Positions 27,541 through 37,342 of a stretch of DNA of 64,000 nt are shown here, in pieces. Within the stretch, counting starts at the first letter, position 1. Every line of letters begins with the position of its first letter. The translations under genes were made by a program, and so were the position numbers. The notes beneath the pieces were generated by a model. The model ran no database searches. It was given only the letters and a program-made list of their open reading frames with translations, and was not told the DNA's origin. The DNA is from Phytophthora colocasiae (Eukaryota; Oomycota; Peronosporomycetes; Peronosporales; Peronosporaceae): NCBI GenBank assembly GCA_018806915.1, contig JAGKQI010000104.1, positions 1,798,001-1,862,000 on the forward strand, read 5' to 3'.

Positions 27541-28421
27541 CTTGAGTGTACACGTTGGTGGGACGACTTGGAAAGTTGTAGAATGAGTTTCTCTCGACCC
27601 AACGCAGTCTGAATGGAATAAGTATATTGCAACACCTAGAAACAACGAAGGTCAGCGAAGTGTCATCAGTTGTGAGGTTAAGACATAATGAACGCAATCA
27701 GTGATGTCTGTCATGTACAGCATGTCAGACGTGTTTGATGCGATCGCGTTAGCTCTGCTGATCTAGTATCTTGAAATTAGGTACCTCATCCAATGTTCCA
27801 GTGAAGCACAGAGTCTTGTCGAGAGGTCGGTTAGAAGGTTATTTGCTAGCATTCCCTCAGTTGATAGTCTAGCCAACACCCAGCTCTTCATCAACAACAG
27901 GCAACCTGCTAACTCAATTTTGTGTGTGTTTTGACCAATTTTCTATAACGTTAATGATAGAGAAAACGCGAAAACTATTCGAATGTTTATCAGTTGCCAA
28001 CGGAGTTGGTAACGACCTCTCAAAAAAAACTACTGACTACGGCGGGTAGCAATGTTAGTCGGTGGTGCGGGGACAGCACAGAGCACTTGCCGGCGAAGTG
28101 AGAATAGTCGTGGGTGAGCTGTAGAGCGAAACGATGGAACCGAAACCAGGCGGAAAGTGATGGAGACACCGTTGAAATCGCTCGCACGCTCCCCGTGAAA
28201 AATTATAACGTTAATAAACAGGATATCAGAAGTAAGAGGGTTATCTTGGTTACGTCACTGATTGCGTTAGTTTTTGTCTTGATGTAACTATGCTTTGACA
28301 GATCATTTTTGTATCATCGCCACATCAGCTGGTGTGACCAACCCCCTTACTCAGTCCGTACCGAACACAAGGCCACAACGCATTATCACTCGAATCACCG
28401 GACACTGAAACCGAGAGCGTC
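27541..28421. other. Intergenic, divergent promoters of two bZIP genes
   Basis: No coding frame with protein character. The stretch separates the divergent 27540 (minus) and 28422 (plus) bZIP genes and should hold both promoters. No specific element is identified. Confidence 0.5.
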
Positions 28422-29345
28422 ATGCAGCGGACCAGTCATCTACCGTACGCGCCCTCTAGCGACGCCAGAGTTCTCCCCTCTCTTCAAAGTCCATCTCCGC
28501 CAACTGTCCATATTACCGCACCAAATGGACACTTTCGTCTACCAAGTTTAACAGTTCCAAAGAGTCGACGGTCCTCGAAGAGCACAGCAATCCCCCTCGA
28601 TGTCTCGAATGAAGTAGAATACCGTCGTCAACGCAATCGGATGCACCAGGCTCGACACAAAATGAAACAGCGCAAGAAGTTGGAGGACCTCGAGTCGAGC
28701 ATTCAGCAGCTCCGAGAGGAAGTACAAGAGCTCAAATTGCAACGAGAAGTGATCACGGCCGGTGTCATGTCCGACACAACGGTCTGGAACGTTGCGGCGG
28801 AGTATTTCCGCATGTTTCGCTACGGTGTCAGTGCGTCGCCAAGGATGACATTGCCTTTTCAAGTTGAAACTCAGCGGAGTTTTCTGTATTCCACGATGGC
28901 GTCGAACGTTATGAGTGAGACGGGGTTTGGCGTGGACGCGTTGATAGACAATTGGACCTTCGTGACCACGATCCACCCCGACATTGACGTCCAACTTGTG
29001 TCCTTGGAGAATGATGCGGATGGCTTAATGGTCGGGAGGACGCTGGGCAGACTTACGTTTACGGAAAATACGCTACGCAACGCATTCCCGCAATTGCTTA
29101 GCGATGGAATGGACACGGAACGAGTGCAACTTGCTGCCAGGTTGTTGGGCCAGCAAGTTGTCATGCGTGGATGTATCCAATTCGAGTGGGACAGCGAAAT
29201 GGGGCGAGTTGCCAGGGTGCAACACAAGGCGGATCTGTTGACACCACTGTTAGATCTACTGGGAAGCCTCGAAGCTGTTTCAAATGTGTTTGATAATGCG
29301 CTTGTCACTCCTGAATGCACTTCCGTGGACTGGGTTAACGTTTGA
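28422..29345 (+). CDS. bZIP transcription factor (oomycete-type)
   Basis: 307 residues in a single exon from an ATG. A Pro/Ser-rich N-terminus of about 60 residues leads into the basic region at residues 68-84 (RRQRNRMHQARHKMKQRKK), with Asn at residue 72, and zipper leucines at 90, 97 and 104. The common C-terminal module follows (NVAAEYFRMFRYGV, FLYSTMASNVMSE, TLRNAFPQL, LLGQQVVMRG, FEWDSEMGRV). The basic region and zipper start closely resemble the 22296 protein and carry the same His-Gln and His-Lys substitutions. The N-terminus lacks the ILFPPN motif of the other two, so an additional upstream exon is possible. Confidence 0.88.
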   Translation: MQRTSHLPYAPSSDARVLPSLQSPSPPTVHITAPNGHFRLPSLTVPKSRRSSKSTAIPLDVSNEVEYRRQRNRMHQARHKMKQRKKLEDLESSIQQLREEVQELKLQREVITAGVMSDTTVWNVAAEYFRMFRYGVSASPRMTLPFQVETQRSFLYSTMASNVMSETGFGVDALIDNWTFVTTIHPDIDVQLVSLENDADGLMVGRTLGRLTFTENTLRNAFPQLLSDGMDTERVQLAARLLGQQVVMRGCIQFEWDSEMGRVARVQHKADLLTPLLDLLGSLEAVSNVFDNALVTPECTSVDWVNV

Positions 29346-29490
29346 TAGCAATGTTGTAGCTAGGTTTTGATGAATACAAACGAGATTTTGATCAGCCAAA
29401 GGAAACGATAACTTCACTCTGTCGTCTTACTACTACTACTCCTAGACGACACGGTTATTGACAAAGCTAGAACTCCAAGTCATGCGCTAC

Positions 29491-31023
29491 TTAAAACGCG
29501 AGGGGGTCTTCAAGCACTGAAATGTTACGATGCTTCATCGTCTCCAGCTCTTGCTGGTGTTCAAGACCCAAGTACATTGTCATGATCTTGTTCAGGTACG
29601 TGTTCTCGTGGACGCCCTTGCACATGCGCTCGAAGATGAGTGGACCCTTGCAGTACAGATTCACATCCGTTCCTACGTGACCAATGGTGGTCCAGTCAAT
29701 GGCGGCACGAAGGCTGATCACGTGGCCCAATTCAATCATGACATCGTTCAGGTCACGTGTTTCATCAACGGCAGTGGCAATTTGAGCGACGAGTTCAACC
29801 ACTTCTTCATCAGAAACCGTCGTCACGTTCGTGTAGTTGGCGAGTAGATTCTTGGACGACGTCAGCAGCGCAGCCTTGCACGTGTCATTGGCTCCAGTAG
29901 CACAGTCATTACCTTCGAGAACAACATCGAGCTGCTCCTGCATGGCCTCGGTCGACATGTTCTGAAGCTGCAGCTCGGTCGGGTACCATGCGTACGGGTA
30001 AGCGGGGCCACGTCCAAGAGTGAGACCACCAGTACCGTGATCAGCAGCAGACAGCATCGCAGTGTTAGGAGTCTGTTCCACATGGTCAAGCACAACTGCA
30101 ACAGATTCATCAAACGCAATAGCCTCCTTCGCCATAGTACCAGGGTCATTCGAGTGGCCAGCATGGTCAACACGGGAGCCTTCAATCATGATGAAGTATC
30201 CGTGCTTCTTAGCCTGCTCGTTCGTGCGCAGCAAACTCAAAATGATGTCCACCATCTCCGGAAGACTCGGCTGACGAGCAGTAGAGTTGTTACCTTCGAG
30301 ATCACGGAGGCGATCAACTTCGTACGACATGTGGTCTTCGTGGAACAGACCAAAGAGGCGAAGGGCTCCGGTATCAGCATTGGCCGACTGGTAGTCGAGA
30401 AGCTCCTGGTAGTTGCTTGGCAATGTGTATCCGTTGGACTTGAGGTCTTCAAGCATAGACTCGTTGAAGTGCTTCTTGCCACCGCCTAACAGGAAGTCGA
30501 GTTTCTTGTTAGCAACATACTGCGCAGCGATTTCATCTTCCGAGTCACGATCAATCACGTGGGACGCGAACGAAGCAGGAGTAGCGTGGGTTACACGGCA
30601 CGTGACGATCATACCGGTGACCATACCACGAGCTTTGGCAGCCTCCAGCACTGTTCCCAGTGGCTGCTCGTACGTGTCCACACCGATGGCCGAGTCGTAT
30701 GTCTTGTAACCAGTCGAGTACGCTGTAGCTGACGATGCCGAATCCGTGATGTAACTCGTAGACGAGTGCGTCTGGACCGTTCCCATGAGGTGAGGGTCAA
30801 TGTGAAGACGCGTCTGGAGACTCGGGTCTAGCACAGTACGCGCAAGAGTGAAGATGTTGGGACCAGTACCGTCCGGGATCATCATGATGACACTACGCGG
30901 AGAGTCTTCGTTTTCGTCGAAGTTGTAGTCGACGTCGACGGTCTTGTACTCGTAATGGGTAGCAGCACTCACGAGCGAAGCTGCAGCGGCACAGAAGGCC
31001 AGTACACGGGTGAGATTGGCCAT
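29491..31023 (-). CDS. Secreted alkaline phosphatase
   Basis: 510 residues from the ATG at 31023 (the frame continues upstream only through a TTG). A signal peptide covers residues 1-20 (MANLTRVLAFCAAAASLVSA). Family landmarks: metal ligand Asp51 in MMIPDGTG, nucleophile Ser95 in TDSASSATAYSTG, a candidate phosphate-binding Arg in SHVIDRDSE, metal ligands in MIEGSRVDHAGHSNDP and SAADHGTGGLT, and a final His in GHVGTDV. Length and motifs fit an active enzyme releasing phosphate from monoesters outside the cell or at its surface; no C-terminal anchor is obvious. N-glycosylation sequons (NST, NMS, NDT, NVT) are present. It is the first of a tandem pair. Confidence 0.93.
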   Translation of the reverse strand: MANLTRVLAFCAAAASLVSAATHYEYKTVDVDYNFDENEDSPRSVIMMIPDGTGPNIFTLARTVLDPSLQTRLHIDPHLMGTVQTHSSTSYITDSASSATAYSTGYKTYDSAIGVDTYEQPLGTVLEAAKARGMVTGMIVTCRVTHATPASFASHVIDRDSEDEIAAQYVANKKLDFLLGGGKKHFNESMLEDLKSNGYTLPSNYQELLDYQSANADTGALRLFGLFHEDHMSYEVDRLRDLEGNNSTARQPSLPEMVDIILSLLRTNEQAKKHGYFIMIEGSRVDHAGHSNDPGTMAKEAIAFDESVAVVLDHVEQTPNTAMLSAADHGTGGLTLGRGPAYPYAWYPTELQLQNMSTEAMQEQLDVVLEGNDCATGANDTCKAALLTSSKNLLANYTNVTTVSDEEVVELVAQIATAVDETRDLNDVMIELGHVISLRAAIDWTTIGHVGTDVNLYCKGPLIFERMCKGVHENTYLNKIMTMYLGLEHQQELETMKHRNISVLEDPLAF

Positions 31024-31047
31024 TGCTGCTTGAGTCGAAGGAAGCAA

Positions 31048-31645
31048 AAAGTAGAATGAAGAAATGCAAAAACGTCAAGTGCCAGCAGAGCCTGTCAAAT
31101 ATTGGTGGCCCATTGGCAATTCATACGGAGCTTTTCCTCTTCGATGCATTCGTGCGCTTGTGAAGGGAAGTTGCCAATGGCACGATGATTGACTTGTGCA
31201 CGGCCGCTCATCTTAACCCAGGAGATTCCCGTCGAGAGTTGCATTGAATCTTGCTGGAAGCGCTCAAGATTAATTAATCCCTAGTTGGGAATCCCCACTT
31301 GGGATCGTCTATCCTGTGCCAAACACATTGTGATCTCGCTGCACCACGTGCGAACCAAAGATTCTCAACGTGAGGAGGTCCTGCAGAATGTCGCGGCGGT
31401 GAATGCAGGTGTTGTGCTTGCTGACCAAGCAGATCGGAGGCACGAGAGAACGCAACGTGATTGAAGCTAGCAATGGAGATGCTGTCGGCGTCATGAACCT
31501 CACTACGAGGGACTTAGTCACTGCTAGGTAAACGTAACATTATCCGTGTCAGACAAGTTTCCGGTCACTCTTTTTTTACTTGAGTTAACTATAGAATGGG
31601 TCGAGACCTGATTTACTGTGACCACGCAAGTGGTCACTTTACAAC
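31048..31645. other. Upstream region of the alkaline phosphatase gene; no gene seen
   Basis: This is the promoter side of the minus-strand phosphatase gene. Repeated TTGCCAATGG / CCATTGGCAA words (31108-31119 and 31170-31180) are in opposite orientation and resemble CCAAT-type elements. It ends at the TA target site of the second TIR element. Confidence 0.4.
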
Positions 31646-31647
31646 TA

Positions 31648-32531
31648 AGGTAAATCATCAATTTAGGGCCATCAACCATTTTAAGGCCGTATTTTAACTG
31701 CCAATCACGTGAAGTTTTTCACAGAGCAAGTACTTTATTGGCTAAAACACACTAAATACGAATACCTTCAAAAATTAAATTTGTAAATTTGGCGCGAGGT
31801 GTCATGGCTCCAGGCGATGACAGATCAGTCGCCTACATGGTTGGCGGCGAGCTTATTGAGGGCACATTATGGGAGCAGGGTTGTCGCGGGTTCAAGTCCC
31901 GTTAATTCTCCGCACTGATTTGGAAAGTAAAGCATCTATTCAACCTCACTGTGCCAGACACTCGACTAACATTTTGTTGTTTAGAATACAGCTGAACAAG
32001 TGATATGCGCTACATGTACTTATCTACACCTTTACCTGCAGTTGTAGTAACAGCTTTCTTAGACGACTTGGTTTTTCGCTGCCAGCCTCAGCAAGTTCCT
32101 GGAGCACTTCATGGGTAAACAGCATCCCCCCAACTGCGACTCGTTTACGCTTTGTCGTCTTCTTCGGCAGGGGCTTCAATTGTTGGCCTGCCACTTGACC
32201 TCCGTAAGCTAATTTCCGTCGAAACTTGATCACAAGTAGAAATATAAAAGGTGAAGGTGGAATAACCCAAACCTCAAATGGTCACAAAATGACACTCACT
32301 CAGCGCTTTCAATACTGAAAGCAAGACTAAATTCGGCCGTAAACTGATTAAGTCGATTTTTTTCTTCTCCACGAGCATGTGCTTAATTTCATTGGTCTGC
32401 TACTACAAAAAATCGAGAAAAAATCTCTGGTTTGCGAAGTTTCAGAAACTGTCTCACTTTTTGTCAACGCATAAGTAGATGCCGAGTAATTCGAGCATCT
32501 TTTATCTCGGCCCATATTTGATTTTTTACCT
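31648..32531. mobile_element. Non-autonomous TIR element, copy 2 (884 bp)
   Basis: It has the same ends as copy 1 (AGGTAAATCATCAATTTAGG at the left), is flanked by TA on both sides (31646-31647 and 32532-32533), and has the same internal order including the B-box region. It lacks the inverted 39-bp duplication of copy 1 but has extra sequence in the minus-strand peptide region (32024-32233), which reads KFRRKLAYGGQVAGQQLKPL and later THEVLQELAEAG. It sits between the two tandem alkaline phosphatase genes. Confidence 0.82.
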
Positions 32532-32533
32532 TA

Positions 32534-32835
32534 CTTGGTTTTTGTATGCAGGTTGGAGGGCTCTGGTGTGGCCCCTCTGCTCCCGCAATGCAAATCTGGA
32601 ACTGCCAAGACGTATACTTGATGTTTGTATGGAGATTTCGGTACACACGATGGTGTGACCACTTCGCTGTCACCCACGGATAGTGGTTGACATTCAAGCT
32701 TCACTAACTTGAAACCCCAACACTGCAATTTAGGTCGTCACTGAAAACTGTATTAGAAGAGTGCGGTAAATCGTCGCAGTTCTCTAGTGGGCTTGCTTGT
32801 TGACAAGCTACTTCATCGAGTTTTCAAGAACCCAT
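32534..32835. other. No gene seen
   Basis: Downstream flank of the second alkaline phosphatase gene, which should hold its 3' untranslated region; nothing else recognised. Confidence 0.4.
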
Positions 32836-34371
32836 TCAAAAGGCGAGTGGGTCTTCCAGAACGGAAATGTTACGGCGCTTCATCGTCTCCAGCTCTTGAT
32901 GGTGCTCGAGACCCAAGAACGTCGTCATCAGTTTGTTCAGGTACACATTCTCGTGGACTCCTTTGCACATGCGCTCGAAGACAAGTGGACCCTTGCAGTA
33001 CAGATTGACATCCGTTCCCACATGACCGACAGTCGTCCAGCCGATCCAGGCCGGAGCACTGATAATGTGACCCAGCTCAATCAAAACGAAGTACAGATCA
33101 CGCGTCTCGTCGACTGCTGTAGCGATTTCCGTCACAAGCTTCGCGACATCATCGTCCGTGACGGACGTAACGTTGGTATAGCTAGCCAACATCGTCTTGG
33201 ACGACTCAAGCAGGACAGTCTTGCAGGTATCGTTGGCTCCAATAGCGCACTCGTCACTAGCCAAAATCTCGTCAAGGCGCTCCTGCATGGCCTCAGTGGA
33301 CATGTTCTGATGCTGCAGTTGGGTAGGATACCACGGGTACGGGTATTCCATTCCACTACGACCGAGGGTAAGGCCACCAGTACCGTGGTCAGCAGCGGAC
33401 AGCATCGCAGTGTTCGGAGTCTGCTCTACGTGGTCAACGACAACTGCGACGGTCTCATCAAAGGCAATGGCCTCCTTCGCCATAGTACCAGGATCATTCG
33501 AATGGCCAGCGTGGTCGACACGGGAACCTTCGATCATGATGAAGTAGCCGTGCTTCTTGGCCTGTTCGTTCTTGCGCAGTAGACCCAGTACAAGGTCCAC
33601 CATTTCCGGAAGACTTGGTTCACGTGCAGTCGTGTCGTTACCAGCAAGAGTTCGCAAGCGATCAACTTCGTACGACATGTGGCTGTCTTTGAAGAGACCA
33701 AAAAGACGAAGAGCTCCGGTATCAGCATTGGCCGACTGGTAGTCCAACAAGTCTTGATAGTTGGTCGCCACCGTGTAGCCGTTGGACTTGAGGTCTTCAA
33801 GCATAGACTCGTTGAAGTGCTTCTTGCCACCTCCCAACAGGAAGTCGAGGTTCTTGTTAGCAACATACTGCGCAGCGATTTCATCTTCCGAGTCACGATC
33901 AATCACGTGGGACGCGAACGAAGCAGGAGTAGCGTGGGTTACACGGCACGTGACGATCATACCGGTGACCATACCACGAGCTTTGGCGGCCTCCAACACT
34001 GTTCCCAATGGCTGTTCGTACGTATCGACAGCGATAGCCGAGTCGTACGTCTTGTAGCCCGTCGAGTAAGCAGTAGCGGCTGCTGCTGAATCCGTGATGT
34101 AACTCGTAGATGAGTGCGTCTGGATAGTTCCCATGAGGTGAGGGTCAATGTGAAGACGCGTCTGGAGGCTCGGGTCCAGCACAGTGCGTGCAAGAGTAAA
34201 AACGTTGGGGCCTGTGCCGTCCGGGATCATCATGATGACACTACGCGGAGAGTCTTCGTTTTCGTCGAAGTTGTAGTCGACGTCGACGGTCTTGTACTCG
34301 TAGTGAGTAGCGGCACTTGCGAGCGTCGCTGCAGTAGTGCACAGCGCCACTGCACGGAGCACAGAGGTCAT
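32836..34371 (-). CDS. Secreted alkaline phosphatase (tandem paralogue)
   Basis: 511 residues from the ATG at 34371; the longer frame upstream starts with TTG. A signal peptide is likely (TSVLRAVALCTTAATLASA). It is a close paralogue of the protein at 29491-31023 over its whole length, with the same active-site blocks (MMIPDGTG, TDSAAAATAYSTG, EGSRVDHAGHSNDP, SAADHGTGGLT, GHVGTDV). The nucleotide sequence is nearly identical over the central part (for example 33890-33960 against 30530-30600) and more diverged elsewhere, which suggests partial gene conversion. Same strand as its neighbour, so a tandem duplication. Confidence 0.93.
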   Translation of the reverse strand: MTSVLRAVALCTTAATLASAATHYEYKTVDVDYNFDENEDSPRSVIMMIPDGTGPNVFTLARTVLDPSLQTRLHIDPHLMGTIQTHSSTSYITDSAAAATAYSTGYKTYDSAIAVDTYEQPLGTVLEAAKARGMVTGMIVTCRVTHATPASFASHVIDRDSEDEIAAQYVANKNLDFLLGGGKKHFNESMLEDLKSNGYTVATNYQDLLDYQSANADTGALRLFGLFKDSHMSYEVDRLRTLAGNDTTAREPSLPEMVDLVLGLLRKNEQAKKHGYFIMIEGSRVDHAGHSNDPGTMAKEAIAFDETVAVVVDHVEQTPNTAMLSAADHGTGGLTLGRSGMEYPYPWYPTQLQHQNMSTEAMQERLDEILASDECAIGANDTCKTVLLESSKTMLASYTNVTSVTDDDVAKLVTEIATAVDETRDLYFVLIELGHIISAPAWIGWTTVGHVGTDVNLYCKGPLVFERMCKGVHENVYLNKLMTTFLGLEHHQELETMKRRNISVLEDPLAF

Positions 34372-34610
34372 ATTCACTTGTTGATCGAAGTAGGTAGATC
34401 GAAGCAAAATTGAGTATGAGGCAGGGACTAATGAGATGAACTACGGAGACTGAGGCCGGGCAGCCAACCGCTCCATGTCGAAGATTGTGAGCAATTCATT
34501 GATCCACCTATTAAAGCCTGACAAGGAAATCGAGATCGAGATTAAGATGGGGAGTTTTGAGTCAACCGTACGAGCTCCATCCGTCAAAATGATATTGTTT
34601 TCTGGATCGA

Positions 34611-35453
34611 CTAGTACATGTATTCCTCAACGAGAAGCGGTAAAAGCTCGGCAGTTCCAAGGCTGTACTCACGATGACCGATCACACGTAGGAGCGCAGC
34701 ACCAAAGACACTGTGCGAAACAACAGCCACAGTCTGTGCAGACATGTTGAAGATTCTAGTCAAGAAGGTACTTGCACGAGTCTCAATCTCAGCATTCGTC
34801 TCGCGATGGTCTGGTGTCCACAAAGGATCTTCGTCGGCTTCAAAACTACTGAAGTCCAAGTTGGGATATTGACGTCTCTTCTCCGAAATTCTGCGGTGCT
34901 TATTGCAGGTCTCAATACCCAGAATTTCTCGAGGCAGCTCCAACGGCGTACTGCTGATGCTGGACGTCTGGTTCTCGAACGCGATAGTGTAAGTTTTCAG
35001 CGCTCGTTCCAACGGCGAAATCAAAACATGTTCTAATCGTAGACCGTTGTTGATTTCAGCGTTGAGTCGTTCGGAAGCTTCTTCTGCTTGGTTGACTCCG
35101 TTAGCAGTCAAAGGTGCATCCAAATACTCTGGTAGCTTGCAATAGTACGCACTCCACGCGTCACTCCCGTATTTCTCGATAGCCACGTTGTGTGTGCCTT
35201 CTCCATGGCGTAGAATGACAACGAGCTTCATCTGAGTAACTCCATCTCGCTTCGTTTCGAGTTCGGAATGGACATCCTGCCATTGCTTCCCTTCCACAAG
35301 ACCCATACGAGGCGGGTTTGAAGCTGGAACAGGTAAACTACGCTCTCCTTGGACAAAGAACCCGCTCTTGTAGCGGAAACGAGAAGAAGCAGCTTGAACC
35401 CCATGAACTTCACTTACCAGTAGAAGCATCATCATCAACGACAACATCGACAT
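34611..35453 (-). CDS. Secreted histidine phosphatase (PGAM-fold)
   Basis: 280 residues from the ATG at 35453, chosen because it opens a signal peptide (MSMLSLMMMLLLVSEVHG); the longer frame begins with GTG. The catalytic motif LRHGEGTHN supplies the phosphohistidine nucleophile. A conserved LISPLERALKT holds the second Arg region, and VAVVSHSVFG supplies the second active-site His. WTPDHRETNAEIETRA is shared with its paralogues. The architecture is that of the broad phosphoglycerate mutase-like (PMU1-type) family; the substrate is unknown and glycolysis is unlikely for a secreted protein. Confidence 0.88.
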   Translation of the reverse strand: MSMLSLMMMLLLVSEVHGVQAASSRFRYKSGFFVQGERSLPVPASNPPRMGLVEGKQWQDVHSELETKRDGVTQMKLVVILRHGEGTHNVAIEKYGSDAWSAYYCKLPEYLDAPLTANGVNQAEEASERLNAEINNGLRLEHVLISPLERALKTYTIAFENQTSSISSTPLELPREILGIETCNKHRRISEKRRQYPNLDFSSFEADEDPLWTPDHRETNAEIETRASTFLTRIFNMSAQTVAVVSHSVFGAALLRVIGHREYSLGTAELLPLLVEEYMY

Positions 35454-35656
35454 TCCTTCTTTATCCGGTCGTAAGTCGAGAAAAGACAGAATACCAGAAG
35501 AATTAGTAAACCAGAGATAGCAAACCAAAAAACGGTAGATGGTTCTGGGATCGATGGACACGTTCTATCAAGTCATTTACACATAAGCATCAGTCATTGC
35601 CGTAGCAAAGAATCTAACATGCAAAAAAAAGAAAACTACAGCAAAACTCAGCTCCT

Positions 35657-36475
35657 TCATGCGTCCAGTTTCAACTCTTCTTCTGTCGCGTCCGTGATCA
35701 ACAACGGAATGAACTCTGCATTCCTCGGTCGGTAGTAGCGATGACCTACCGCCGCAAAACACCCACGACTGAAACCACTGTGTGAAACCACGAGCACGCA
35801 ACTCTCAGGCGCTTTGAAGAACACGTCGTCGAGGAACTCTGCGGCTCGTTTGGCGATCTCCTCGTTTGTCTCGCGGTGGTCCGGCTGCCACCACGTATCA
35901 CTCTCGCTCGTCACGAGCTTAAAGTCCAATTGCGGGTACTTGGCTTGCTTAGGGGACAAGAGTTTGCGACGGTCGCAGTTAACAACACCCAGCGTCTCCC
36001 GTGCCAGTTCCACGACGGACACGGGAATGTCCTTCAACCTAGCGAACACTCGGTCGTATGTCTGTAATGTGCGGTCCAAAGGGGACACGAAGACGCGCTG
36101 CAGCTTGAGGTCGCACTTAGCGATCTGCCTTTCAAGCATCAGAGCGGCGGAATCAGCTTGTTCCTGGCCGTGCGGCGTCAACGGAGCGTCAATGAACTCG
36201 GGTCGCATCTCGTACTCTTCCTCCCAAACTTTATCACCCACTCGGGCCTTGGTAGCGTTATGTGTTGCTTCTCCGTGACGCAGCAGAATGACGAGTTTGA
36301 TGTGTCTTCCTGGATGTTTGCGCTCGAATTGGGTCATGAACTGGTACACGTCGGACCAAGCTTTACCATCCACTAGGCCCATTCGCATCGGTGGATCTCC
36401 CATTTCATCCACTGGTTCGTCAGAGACGCCCATGAGGAAGAAGCCAGGCACACAGCGGAGGCGTGACGTTGCCAT
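35657..36475 (-). CDS. Histidine phosphatase (PGAM-fold), probably cytosolic
   Basis: 272 residues from an ATG, with no signal peptide or membrane span. The motifs match those of the gene downstream: LLRHGEATHNA (catalytic His), VFVSPLDRTLQTY, WWQPDHRETNEEI and VLVVSHSGFSRG (second His). It lies about 200 bp upstream of the secreted paralogue on the same strand. The two probably arose by duplication, one gaining or losing a secretion signal. The reaction is phosphate-ester or phosphoanhydride hydrolysis through a phosphohistidine; the substrate is unknown. Confidence 0.9.
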   Translation of the reverse strand: MATSRLRCVPGFFLMGVSDEPVDEMGDPPMRMGLVDGKAWSDVYQFMTQFERKHPGRHIKLVILLRHGEATHNATKARVGDKVWEEEYEMRPEFIDAPLTPHGQEQADSAALMLERQIAKCDLKLQRVFVSPLDRTLQTYDRVFARLKDIPVSVVELARETLGVVNCDRRKLLSPKQAKYPQLDFKLVTSESDTWWQPDHRETNEEIAKRAAEFLDDVFFKAPESCVLVVSHSGFSRGCFAAVGHRYYRPRNAEFIPLLITDATEEELKLDA

Positions 36476-36807
36476 TATTGCTACGTGGGGACGAGAGGGT
36501 GTAACGGACTTTGGTTCTTTTTTTTTTCGGGATGGGGTGTCAAGTGTACAGTTGGAACAGCGGTTTATGGTACGAATACATATAATCTGATTGATATTAA
36601 TATGTAATTATACAGGTTTTGTTGTGCTGTGAAGACAGAGTGCGGAAGGTTTTCATGAAGGTAAAAATAAAGTTCTAGAGATTTATACTAATTAAATGGG
36701 AACGGTACGAAACTGAAGCATGACAAAAGATCGGGTTAATTTCACTGCTGTAATCGTTAGGATAGCAGAGCCCAATGTCAGAGATCACGTTAGGATAGCA
36801 GAGCAAT
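36476..36807. other. Intergenic, left edge of the 3.18-kb array
   Basis: No gene. A 16-bp direct repeat, GTTAGGATAGCAGAGC, occurs at 36756-36771 and 36789-36804, directly against the point where homology to the tandem units begins. Confidence 0.7.
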
Positions 36808-37237
36808 GCTGTTCCTTTTGAATCAAGTTCCACTAACGAGCATACTTTCCACCTTGCAACAATTCAAGATAGTCGCGCCATACTCAAATGGATATGTTTC
36901 ACAGATTCGCCACCGCCACCACAAAGGGGTCATGTTAGTAGCAGTCATGGACAGTGACGAAGTGGACACAAGATCCGCAGAGAAAAGACGGTTAACTTCA
37001 ATTCACTCATGTTTGACTCGAAGGCAGGCAGTATTCCACGATCTCAGCCACGTAGAAGCAACTTGCTCTCTCTCGCCTGACTGCATGTCACTAGTTGTTG
37101 CTGCTACAGGCAACCGATCAACTGCTTCACCTTACACGACGATCCCGCTTGAGAGTGTACGCCGGAAAACTCCGACCATGATCTACCCGCTACGGATGTA
37201 CTCGAATCGACTACCACTCGGACACGAGTTCGCTTGA
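36808..37237 (+). pseudogene. C-gene remnant, left array edge (no exon 1)
   Basis: It matches the remnants at 39982, 43158 and 46335 but lacks the first exon, which would lie left of the array boundary. The frame is open for about 140 codons but has no PH-like features, so coding function is doubtful. Confidence 0.6.
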
Positions 37238-37342
37238 TTTCTCTTCACGCTCATTCCTCGATTTGCTCGACCAAGAACACATCGACTCCAAGAACTTTAT
37301 CAACGTCGAAACCTCGAAACTTCTTCTGCTCCGACTGGCACT

